From NCBI GenBank assembly GCA_013397795.1, contig VZTJ01004489.1, forward strand, positions 374,659 to 438,658: DNA of 64,000 nt. Direction: 5' to 3'. The notes beneath the pieces were generated by a model. It was not told the origin of the DNA. It made no database searches and saw only the letters and a list, made by a program, of their open reading frames with translations. The position numbers and the translations under genes were made by a program. Origin of the DNA: Orthonyx spaldingii (taxonomy: Eukaryota > Chordata > Aves > Passeriformes > Orthonychidae). Below are positions 13,801 to 24,183 of this stretch, piece by piece; positions within the stretch are counted from its first letter, which is position 1, and each line of letters opens with the position of its first letter.

Positions 13801-15956
13801 GACATGACCAACCTTCCTGTTTCTTTCCTTCTTCCTTTAGACACAGACACACAAATCCTTGTTCAAACCAACAGGCTTATCCAGGATATATTTATAAGGG
13901 TGAACTCTGCCAGGCTTTAGTTAATCATATACAGTGCTGGGAATATCTTTTGAAGGTATCCCGAACACTGTGACAGAAGTATTTGTCACTCAAACTATTT
14001 ATAATTCTAGAAGTTTGGAGGGCAGTTAGATGTTTATGCTTTTCCATATGTAATGGCAGCTCTTCCTTTGCACAAGAGGCATTGGCCATCCCTGTATGGA
14101 CATGTCAGGCAGATCTGGACCATGCAATTTTTGCGAAATGCCATGGTCACAACTTGAACACACTTGCAGCCACTTGATTAACCTTTCTGTCTCACAGATG
14201 ACTTTATAACTCTGTGAATGTCAGCTTGATGCCTGCTGGACCTCTAGTTTGTGTGGATGATTGGAAGAGGTCAGTTCAGGGTAAATGAAGAAATATGGAA
14301 GTGTTGTCAGTGTATCACCTCCATTAGAAAATCTTTAAGAGCTTTCAAGCTGAATAAAATTATAAGCTCTAATATTAACCGCAATTTCTTTTTTTGTGCA
14401 AAACTATGCTAAGGCCAGTCAGCCTTTGAGAAATAAGACTGATAAGCATCACAGGCTTTTTTCTTTATTTTCATAACCACCTCAAGCAATTAGTTTTGAG
14501 GACTTCTTGACAAAGTTTATGTGCAGGTTATCCTTCCCTCCTAGTCCTTCTTATGTCTCTTGAATTATTCTTAACTCTGTGTTTCTGGGAGTCGCAGGCA
14601 ATGTATAGGCACAACGCCTTCAGCAGGCATGCAAGGAATGTTATGAGGGTAGCAGGCTTCCCGTTTCCCTGGTCACTCAGAAGATTTATGTGCCAGTATA
14701 ATGAGAATGAATGATTAGCTGTTGTTCATTGACAGAGACCTTGTGGGTCTGTCTGTGCACAAGAGGCTTTGGGAGATGATAACCTTTGTGCTTCAGGTTT
14801 TGTTTTGAATAGATAGAAGTGGAGAAAATAGGTATTGGTAGATGTAAAGCTGGACAAACAAACCGAAGGGTATTAGCCAAGTTCTGGCAGTAAAGCCAAA
14901 AATCTGAGCTATTTATACAGCTGGAAACAGAGTTGGGGTATTTTCATTATTTTGGGACACAGCATTGACTTTTATAGAGTTATGGGATGCTCCTGCCTAG
15001 GATTTCAGTCTCTTCTATTTTTTAGGTGTATGTGAGACAACGTGATGTGTTGCAGGTTTGGGCTAAGCACTGGCCAAGTATAAATGGAGGGGCCGGTTTT
15101 GAACTCTGAAACTGAGAAGTCTCTAGGTCACACATGCCTTGCCCAGAGACAAGGCATATTAAAGTATCTTTTTTACCATTCAAAAGCAAGATAAAATGTC
15201 CATAGACAGAACCACTATTACTACTATATAAGTTATTCACTTCAACACCTTTCTCATATCATATCAAGTTAATGACCATTTTGTGTGTCTGGTATACATC
15301 CAGAACCCTTGTTGTAAAGTCAAGGTTGTGTCAGATATCCCAGTTTGCATTAGTAAATGTTATAGAACACTATATTACTTTGACAATTATCATAAAACTA
15401 CATAAACCATACTTTAAAGATTTTTTCCTAAAGGATAAGAAGTAAAGATTAAATACTGAACTTTGATTTTCAGATATATTACATACATCTCCCAAACCTT
15501 CATATCAAAATTATTGGGAATCTGAAAGATAAGAGCCAGAATTTTTTTGCTTTTATATACCTAAAATGTAGCAATCTTTAGAAGAAACCTAAGTGTTATC
15601 TACTGCAACCACACTAATTCCAGAAGAAACCTCTGCCTTCTCTGGTATTTATGATTCCACTAATATCCACTTCTTAGAAGTTTTGGTTTTCTCATCTGTT
15701 CCAGCAGCTTCATGTTATAAGCTTTTGAGGCTGATTTAAAATTTCACCATGCATTTTTGCATTTTGATCAAAAACTCAAAACGGGACTTAAGGGCTTATG
15801 TCCTGTTCAGAAGTTATGTGCAAAAACTTTTTTCTGAAACATATGGGAAAGAAATGGATGCCTTTGCACACATGCCTGGAAGGTAATTGGAAATCGCTGT
15901 GCTCCATTTTTCAAAAATAAGAACCATAAAACCCCCTCCTGGAATGGCACCAAGCA
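7871..15956. other. Gene-free AT-rich DNA
   Basis: No supported gene in about 8 kb. The longest frame (135 codons, plus strand, 9,050-9,457) has no recognisable domain. Other visible items are low-complexity TA-rich sequence near 11,360-11,390, a short GT-rich stretch near 12,595-12,611, and a small CpG-containing patch near 12,400-12,420. A possible, very diverged CR1-like minus fragment near 15,570-15,620 was too weak to call. Confidence 0.5.
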
Positions 15957-16213
15957 CGCGTGTTTTCTCTCTGAAAGGCATAAACTCAGCGTTTTTACGC
16001 GTACCTACGATGTGGTGGTTGGAAAGGCGTTTGGACGCATTCCCTTAACAATAGTGACATCACCATCCTCCTGTTTGTGCTGGTTGTAATAGAGACAGAG
16101 CGTTGTTTACCCTTGTGCTCTTGTATAGCAACCCTGGGAGCTGGAGGCAGAGCTGTGCGCGGTGCCTGGCGCTGGTGAGAGCCTTACGTGTGCTGTGCAC
16201 AGCACAGACAGCG
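15957..16213. promoter_or_regulatory. CpG-dense patch, possible regulatory element
   Basis: I count 14 CpG dinucleotides in 257 bp, against general CpG depletion around it. Two ACGCGT hexamers lie at about 15,956-15,961 and 15,997-16,002. Also present are a CRE-like TGACATCA at about 16,056-16,063, a forkhead-like TGTTTAC at about 16,104-16,110, and a good donor-like CTG/GTGAGA at 16,174/16,175. This fits a small unmethylated element or noncoding-RNA start, but no TATA box or supported transcript is seen. It is shorter and less GC-rich than a classic CpG island. Confidence 0.3.
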
Positions 16214-17479
16214 ATCTTTGGTGAACAGGGGCCTGGTGCAGGCAGGAGAACCAGCCAGAACAGCCCTGTCCTAATGCATGGTGCAGCCAGGGCAGAAGGA
16301 AGGGGACAGAACTGCTGCCCATCTTTCCTAGGTGTGTGCCTGTGCCTAAATTATTTCATTCAGCCCTGAACTTGTACTGGAAAAATCTTGCATGGCTACA
16401 ACTTAATATCTCATAGTCTGTGTTTGTGACTGAGTTGGCTTGAGTTAACAGTACCTTTAGAGATACACTTCTTGCAAAACGTGCACCACTAGCCAAAGTA
16501 TGCCTTTTATCAAGATGGGTTAGGAATATCCAGTGCGTCCCTACAGGCATGTCACTACCTGTAGCTGAATTTAATAACACTAGATTATTGTAGTGTGGTT
16601 TGTACTGGCTTTTTTTCTTCATTCTTTTGAATCTATTTACCTAATTTTCCTACCATCAAGAGAAAAACACCACTATGAATACTTGCAAAAGCAGGGTCAC
16701 GTGGTGAGACTGGAGTGAAAGAAGATATTTAGATTCTTAGGATGGTGCTCAAGAGAGCTGTGGGCTCAGCTATGCTGTACAGCCAAATACTATAAAGATC
16801 CCTGAGCTAATGCCATGATCGGAAGCTCTGTTAGTGTTATTCTGTTCTGCCTGGGCTAATTAACAGAGGTGCCTCTCAGCATACCTAATTAGCTCTGTTC
16901 CTGCAGCATCCTCAGGGGCAGGGCTAATTAGCGTGGGTGCTTTGCTATACAGACATGGTTATATTGCCTCTGGGATCTAAGCTAGCATCCGTGCATGGCA
17001 TTGCAATGTACCATGTAGACAAGCCAGTTTCCTCAAGCTACCTCAGGATCTCTAACAGCCCTTTGCTGTGTAGACTTGCCTGATGCATTAATGAGACCCC
17101 AAAAGCTTATGCAGGGAGAAGGATAGCAGCTTGGGATGTGGGCTAGAGGGTAACATTTTGGGGGACAGATATTTCAGGATGTTTCCAGATTCATTTGCTT
17201 TTACTTTACCTCTACTTCTTACCTTTACCTCTACATCTACTTCTTACAATTGTATTAAAAATGGTGTTAAAAGTAATCACCAGCTGTAGTAGAGGCAAAC
17301 AAATAGGCTTATATTAACACAAATGAAGTTTGAACCTGCTACCTTGCAGCTTGCTGATTTTTGCTTTTAGGTTCTCAGTTAAACTTATAGCTACTAAAAG
17401 ATAGTTATGAACTAATGAACTGAAGCATTTTAAAAGCATATTTCCCTATTGCTCTGGTCAAATAATAACGATAACAAAG
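16214..17479. other. Gene-free DNA with TAATTA cluster
   Basis: No supported gene. Three TAATTA motifs lie at 16,857-16,930. From about 16,740 to 17,110 the text contains GTAGACAAGCC and GTGTAGACTTGCC motifs and a pair of related 20-mers spaced about 70 bp apart (at 16,854 and 16,922). Together these suggest a very old DNA-transposon remnant, though I cannot name it. An imperfect pyrimidine-rich duplication (CTTTACCTCTAC and TTCTTAC) lies at about 17,204-17,247. Confidence 0.45.
16857..16930. promoter_or_regulatory. Cluster of three TAATTA motifs
   Basis: TAATTA occurs at 16,857-16,862, 16,886-16,891 and 16,925-16,930. This hexamer is the core recognised by many homeodomain proteins. The first and third copies sit in related 20-bp contexts beginning GGGCTAATTA and ending GGTGC, so the cluster may partly come from an internal duplication or an old transposon. 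Regulatory function is inference only. Confidence 0.25.
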
Positions 17480-17660
17480 TATTCTTTATGGTTTTACAGA
17501 CCCTGCTCTCTCTAATCTTCAAATGCTTTGCAAGCATGAGTAAGCACAGCTTCATATGAGCCCATGATAAGGCAATACAATGATTCCCATAGTGCGAGCA
17601 GTAAATCTGAGATGTGAAGACCAGCCAAAAGTAACTTGCATTTATTAGAAAGAACATGTC
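17480..17660 (-). repeat. MIR/L3-like ancient repeat remnant
   Basis: TCAAATGCTTTGCAAGCAT resembles the reversed L3/MIR 3' segment (AAAGCGCTTTACAAACAT). It is followed in the expected order by GATTCCCATAG, a diverged AAATCTGAGATG and AGTAACTTGC, resembling CCCCATTTTACAGATG and GTGACTTGCC. Collinearity over about 150 bp makes this one of the better ancient matches, although each block is diverged. Confidence 0.4.
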
Positions 17661-20600
17661 CTCCCTGGTTTAACTTATTCTTGCACTGTGCTCCTCAGAA
17701 TTACCTTGTACAGACATTTTTCTTATCAGTGCTATTTTAACTCACTGATATCCATTGGTTGCAGGTTCAGTTTAGCTGAGCTGACTTGAAAATACAGTGC
17801 ATTGCACCGTATGAGAGTTGCAGAAAGGTGGCTTATTATTCACCAAGGGGCTGTACACTGTACAGGGCTGATAAACAAAAGATCCACTGTTTCTGTCTTC
17901 TGCTTACAGTATCAGTAGCAACAGGCTACAACACTGATACCTTCCCAAAGTTCAGCCTTGCACGGAAAAACAGTGCCATTTGTGGCTGCAAATTTTAGCC
18001 TCTTCATGGAGTCCTCAGGGGCTCAGAACCTCCCAGGAGCTCAGTGGGAGACTCTTCCCAATAAGTGGAAAAAATCTGTCAGAGACAGCCTAATATGCCT
18101 CTTAATCTTGTTTCACTTTATTCTCGTCATTCTAAAAAACCTCAAAGATACATAACATACAGTTATCCAATTTTCTCTCCTTCCCACAAGGAAAGCCTGT
18201 GGCTACACCTGCGTCATATCTGAGCTGATCTTGGGAGTGGTCTGCACTGCTCACTCTCTTTGCTGTGCAGTGTTCTTACTATTAGCTCAACCTCCTCTGG
18301 CAAAAGGTGATGCCCATTTGTGAAAGACTCACTCTTTCCTGGGAGAACAGAGTGGGATACATGAAACTAACCTGGCCAGGCAAAGGGAAGTAGCTGCAGG
18401 AGTTCCTTTGCAGACATGTATGCTTGACAAGCACAGATCAGCCAGGAATGCACACCAGCAAGTAAAAAAAATCCAGACAATTCCTAGACATGTCTTCAAA
18501 TTCAGCCTCAAGGATGGCCTCTGTTTCTCTCCTTTCCAGTAGGGAGAAGTACTGTGAGAGACCCTGAGCCTTTGCAATATTTCTCTAGAAATGCAGGGAG
18601 AAGAGGGGTCTCCTGCAGCTAAATCACCCTGTGGCTGGTTCCACATCCACCTACCAAACCCTGCTGTAGTGCAAAAGGAGCCCATCCTCCTGACCTTCCT
18701 GCTTGGATCATTTGTAGTTAGGTACAATGTCTGAGTTTTCAAGCAAGAGATGAGCAAGACGTCCTAGTTAGAGCTCTGTACAAGACCCTCTTCAAAGAAA
18801 TGACTTCTGGCTTTAATGGATGGTCAGATGCCATTAGTGAACAACACTATTTACGTATATGGATCTTCCTTCATGGAAATCCCAGAAACATTCCTGCTTG
18901 AGCTATGTGCAAAAGAAATCTGGGATTAAAAAAAAGGCCTCCTGAGCAGAGAGGAACAAGAGACAAAGAGATGTGTGTCTCAGGAAGACTTCCACAGAGA
19001 AGCCTCAACATGTGTGCAAGGTGAAAAAGAATAGCAGGATGACGTCAGCATTGGCTGGCAATGGGCAAGGGAGGGTTCTTTTCATCGCAGTCTGGCAGAG
19101 AAACACAGGGCTTCAGCAGAGGGAGGAAGTACAAATCCTTACTTCAGAAATATAAATCCTTTTTTAATAAGTGACTGAAACTGTAGAAGTTCCTAAAGAA
19201 AGACAGCTTTCCTACTTCTTGTATCTTTAACTCTTTTCCTGCCTGATGGAATGTTGCTATTGCTTTCACTTTCCTGCTTTACTCTCCTGTGCGTTTTGGG
19301 GAAAGAGTGAGCCAGCCATGTCACCTAACACAAAGAGGGGTCCAAAAGATCAAAAATTAATGCCAAGACCTGCACCAGGAATAACTGGAAGGCAGAGCAG
19401 TTGCAGAATGCCCAGTGGGTGCATGATCCCATGGGATCCACACAGTAGGGCTTTTAAAGGAAAAGGTACCCATGTTCTAATTGAAGGTGACTTTTTCTTT
19501 CTTTTTTTTTTCCCTCGAGGCTTTGGTTCCAGTAACAGATTCATCTTGCCTATTTTGAGAAATGCATTTAATCACCTAAGCCCTGTCTATAGCCAATGAG
19601 GCTAAACAGGCATGTCTAGAGGACAATTCATCCCACGTGTGTTACTTTGGAGAGGTGGGGGTGGTGATGGTGAAAATAAGTGCCCCTTGGAAGGGTCTGC
19701 CTGCTCCAGCTGACCACACAGGGAGGCCAGGGAACTTTCTGGGGCTGTTTTTTGTCTGGCAGAAATTTGACTATTGCAGTGCTGCCTATGGTTTTGATTT
19801 GGCTGAAGAAAGGAAGTGCTGGAAAATACAAGAAAGAACTGAAGCCCTGAACGTTAAACAAGCATCACAAAGGTGTAGGTAAGGGTCCACACCTCTGAAT
19901 AAAGGATGCAGATAAGGTAAACGCTTATAAATCTAATATGCTTGTACTTGAACAATTGCTAGCAGGACCAGAACATAAGATAGGAAACCAGTATTTGCGT
20001 ACTGGTTTTGTTCTGTTACTGTTGAAATTGTGATCAGGTTTAGAAGCTATAACAATTTACAGAGAATATGATACCCTTGAAAATTATTTTGTAGCACAGA
20101 TAAAACATAATGAATCACCTAGTACCATAATGCAAAATTTTCCACTGCCCTCCTTATGTTTTATTCTGATATCTGCAATTCACCACTTTAAACAAAACAA
20201 ATAGTTTTTTATTTACTTTGTGCAACAAAAGTCAAGGCTAATTTTCATAGGAATATTTAATTTTAATATTGAGATAAGAATGCCCAACCCAGATTCTGAC
20301 AGACAATTTTATCAGTGCAGTCTAACATATAAATCTTGTTTCGACGACACTTGCCCTGAATAAAAAGCAGGTATGCTAGCACAGACGAGAGATTTCCCAG
20401 TCTAATGCATCCCAGATGATTCCAGTCTGGGCATATCTGTGCAATCTGAGACTGGCAACTGTGCCTTGCTCTCTGCTGCTTTTGTTGGAGCCAGCGGCCA
20501 GACGAGCTGCTCAACACCTGGCAAGGCTGAGTCTGCTAAGCTCTGGGATGGTGCAGAATTCTGCTGAAAAGAAAAAGACGCATGAAAACAACTCGATTCT

Positions 20601-21960
20601 GTGCTTTTTCCACCAGTGGCTAATTTTAGCAAAACTGTCCTTAGTATGTGTGTGTGGGAGGGCAGACATTTCCTTCTTTACATGACCTTTGTACAAAAGC
20701 AAATCCAGAGCAGTGATTTTTCTCTCCGTCCCCTCTTTTCAAATTTCTGGAGACTCATTGATGGGGGGAAAAAAAAACCCCAAACAACCCAAACTTGTAG
20801 AAATCTGTGGTTTGTGTGAAGGAGCAAATTTAAATAGGAAGCAAGTTAGCAGAAAGTTTCTTGCTGCAACTTGAAACTATATGAAAACATTTGGTCTAAT
20901 GTGCCAGAGCTGTTTTCCTGCTCTTTTTCTGTTCCTTTCTTGTTTTCCTGTTCCTTTCTTGATTTATGAGTTTATGTGTGTCTAACAGGTAAAACTCTGG
21001 GCTGGGACATATATTTTTGTTCAGGCTACAAATCCTTGCTGTGCCCTCTCTCTTCTTCTCCTGCTTCCCATGGCAGCAGAAAAATTAGGGCATGTGTGTA
21101 AAGGTGCTGTTTTCTTCCTCGGCCCATTGTGCTGGCTGAATGACTCATAAACCAAACATTGATAATATCAGCTGACAGTTATTTAAACCTGAGGTTTCAG
21201 GTTAAGGAGTAACAATGAATGCAAATAAAGCTGGTGAGAGGCTGTTTGCAAGTGCACACGCTTGTGTGTTAGATCTTGAGAATTTTTAAGTGTTGTTGCA
21301 CAAAGTTCCATAAAGCAAAATTAGAAGATGATATCAGGAGTCCATGTTAAGGTATCTGTGATGCTATTGAGGTGTTCGTGATTCTCAGGTATCCCCCAAA
21401 AACCTTCAGCTCATCCCTGAGCTCAACAGAATGAACACCTCTAGTTTTCCTTGCAAGCACCTCTTGTTAGTGACAGGATTGCTGGTCACTTGTGACTGCC
21501 TCCTGAAAAAGGAAGGTGTGTAGTATGCTAGTTTAAAAAGACATTAGTGTTGTGTAAGTCCCAGTAATAAGTTAAGCTATGCCTGGGAATGTCCCCATTT
21601 GGGCCATGGTCTTCTCTGCCCCAACTCTTAAGAGCATTCCATGGAGCTTGGTCATTGCAGAGGCCACTCCAACAGGCAGGCCGCACACAGCCACCCACTT
21701 CCACCAGCTGAAGGAGGCAGGTAATGCATGTGTGGGCCATTTGCAGGAGAGTTCTCAGATATGGCCACAGGCAGATTTCATAGTCTCATTCTTTCAACAC
21801 AGCCATATGAACTATGATGCTGTCAGAAGTGTTTAAATTTAGAAAATCTGCTTATTCTGTTAGGCAGAAAATTATCCGCTTGCCCTTCACACAGATTTTT
21901 CTCAGTGTGGATGGACAGGTGGCTTGAGGGGTTTTATTTTTGAGTTTCTTTTTTTTTTTT
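17661..21960. other. Gene-free DNA
   Basis: No supported gene. It contains the longest frame of the window (142 codons, minus strand, 18,329-18,757), which has no recognisable domain. Also present are a T-rich run near 19,496-19,512, a 19-bp two-copy repeat (CTGTTCCTTTCTTG) at about 20,929-20,961, and an A-then-CCCC stretch near 20,767-20,785 typical of avian low-complexity sequence. Confidence 0.5.
20929..20961. repeat. 19-bp two-copy tandem repeat
   Basis: CTGTTCCTTTCTTG occurs twice in a row with a period of 19 bases inside a pyrimidine-rich stretch. It is short and probably replication slippage. Confidence 0.75.
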
Positions 21961-22036
21961 NNNNNNNNNNNNNNNNNNNNNNNNNNNNNNNNNNNNNNNN
22001 NNNNNNNNNNNNNNNNNNNNNNNNNNNNNNNNNNNN
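21961..22036. other. Assembly gap (76 N)
   Basis: Seventy-six undefined bases directly follow a run of T at about 21,949-21,960. The true length is unknown. The poly-T edge suggests a homopolymer or a hidden retroinsert tail that stopped the assembly. The two frames that run through the gap are artefacts. Confidence 0.98.
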
Positions 22037-23543
22037 TTCTATTCTTCATCTTCTTTCGTGCAGAGAGAAGAGAGTTGCCTTGCTGCTGCTGAGTTATCTC
22101 TTTCTGCTAATAACTGATACAGATGCCTGGGTGAGAAAACTCTTGCTGAGCCCAGGACTGAAACAGTAAAACACCAGGGAATGTACAAAGCTAGCCAGCA
22201 GCAGACAGGAACCTTCTCAGTTCTTGTCCTTTCCTATAGTGGCAACAGGAAATGGAAGAGCCACTGGGATATATCCTCACTTTTCCTCTTCTTACCTTTA
22301 GGTCAGTGTATCTTTTTCCAGCAGTTGTTCACCCCTAAGCCCTTCCTCGCCCCCAGAAATTTAAGTATGCATATTTTTTCTAGGGAAACCTGAGAGATTA
22401 TAATTTATATTTTATAATATTATATTTTATTAATATAGGCAGCAAGACTACTTAGTTTAAATGTTGAAATAGTTTTTTTTTCGCATTTGCTGTCTGGTTT
22501 GTGGAGGTTTTTTCCCCTAGAAAATCAATCCAAAATCTTTACATTAAAAAATGCCACTCTGGACAAGAAAAAAAAATTAGATTCTGCTTAGACAGTCTGT
22601 AGGTGTTTTAATGATAGGTGGATTACTTCATTCACATCACCCTCCTGTAATGATTTTTGACTAATTTTTCTTATTTTGGGTGAAAGGTGAATTGGGGATT
22701 TTTTTTTCTGGAAATTCTGGTCAGAAGTGTGGAATGACATTGAGAGGAATGGTTGGGTCTTCTGCGTATATACCTTCTCCAAGGTTGTGATTTTTTTGCC
22801 TATATCACTTGACAGCACTGATTTCATTGTGTTAGCTACTTTGCTCTGAATTGTATATTCATTTAGGAACAGAGAGACTTTGATCACACTGACATGTATG
22901 ACCTTTAGGCTTAGTCTTTACTGAGGTTATTAAATTATACTGCTTAAAATCCTGGCAACATTTGTAAACAAGGCATATAAACACACTGAAATGTCCTAGA
23001 ACAATTTAGAAATAGTATAATTAGTGTTTGGAGAGGCATACTCTCAGTACACTTACAATTCAGTGTTTGAAACTAAGCTAATTATGTTTCACACTGGACA
23101 CAAGAATTAATTTCAATCACCTAATCTCCCGTTATGTGTTCACAGTTCATCAGAGGACTCATGAAAAATTCATAATTTCCAGGAATAGGAAATTCTTAGA
23201 AAAAGCTGTAGTTGAACACTGAAAATTTAAACTTTATCAGGTCTTGTTTGTACAAGTCCGGTTCAGCTGATTCAATTACAAAATGTGCATTTCTGTTGTG
23301 TGAGCATGACCCAACTGAGATATGAAACTGGAGTTATTTTTCTGAAACCCCATCCCAGTGTACTTCACAGCTGTGTCTTTTTATGTCCTAGCGTTGTTTT
23401 GCAGAACAATATAATAGAAACCATACAGACCTGCATCTCTGGTTGCTAGCTGTAACACAGCAATGTCTGTAAAGTGATGCACAATCCTGAGTGCAGCTCA
23501 GTCTCCTGACTTCCTCCATGTTATCTCCCTTGTGTTATGTACT
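22037..23543. other. Gene-free AT-rich DNA
   Basis: No supported gene. It holds a stretch of about 40 bp made almost only of A and T at about 22,397-22,437 and several short A or T runs. The 99-codon minus frame at 22,588-22,887 has no recognisable domain. Confidence 0.55.
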
Positions 23544-24183
23544 GAATGTGAGTCAGCAGTGCCCTGGCAGCCAGGAGGGCCAAGCATGTCCTGGGGCACA
23601 TCATCACCAGCCAGGCAAGGGAGGGGATTGTCCCGCTCTGCTCTGCTCTGGGTTGGCCTCACCTCGAGTGCTGGGGGCAGTTTTGGTCACTGCAGTATAA
23701 GAAAGATCTGAAACTATTGGGGAATGTCCAAAGGAGGGACAAGAGAATGGTGAAGGTCCTTGAGGGGAAGCCGTATGAGGAGTGGCTGAGGTCACTTGGC
23801 CTATTCAGCCTGGAGGAGACTGAGGGGAGACCTCATTGTAGTCTATAACTTCCCTGTGAGGGGAATAGGAAGGGTGGGCATTGATCTCTGCTCTGTGGTG
23901 ACCACAACAGGACTGAAGGAAATGGCACAAAGATATGTCAGGGGAGGTTTATGTTGGATATTAGGAAAAAAGTTTTCACCCAGAGAGTGGTTGGGCACTG
24001 GAGCAGGCTCCCCAGGAAAGTGGTCACAGCACTGAGCCTGACAGAGTTCAAGAAGTGTTTGAACAATGCTCTCAGGCACATGATGTGGTTCTTGGGGTGT
24101 CCTGTGCAAGGCCAGGAATTGGATTTGATGATTCTGATGTGTTCCTTTGAACTCGACTTATTCTATTTTTCTGTGACTCTATT
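23544..24183 (+). mobile_element. CR1 LINE 3' fragment (5' truncated, dead)
   Basis: This is a CR1 non-LTR retrotransposon 3' end in plus orientation. It begins in the reverse-transcriptase ORF C-terminal part (GTGAGTCAGCAGTGCCCTGG), continues through blocks typical of avian CR1 (CAGCCTGGAGGAGACTGAGG, GGGGAGACCTCATTG, TTGGATATTAGGAAAAAAG, GGTCACAGCACTGAGCCTGA) and ends in the 3'UTR with TTGGATTTGATGATTCTGAT and a decayed ATTCTRTG-like terminus. About 640 bp of an element normally several kb long remain, which is usual for CR1 5' truncation. The reading frame is broken: the frames at 23,491-23,700 and 23,951-24,268 are in-element shadows and are not genes. No clear target-site duplication was identified, as expected for CR1. 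The element cannot move by itself. Confidence 0.9.

Noticed and set aside
15570..15620. Possible inverted CR1-like trace
   Set aside because: Too diverged to separate from chance by eye.
18329..18757. 142-codon minus frame, the longest of the window
   Set aside because: No recognisable domain, no splice context, and length within chance expectation for 64 kb searched in six frames.
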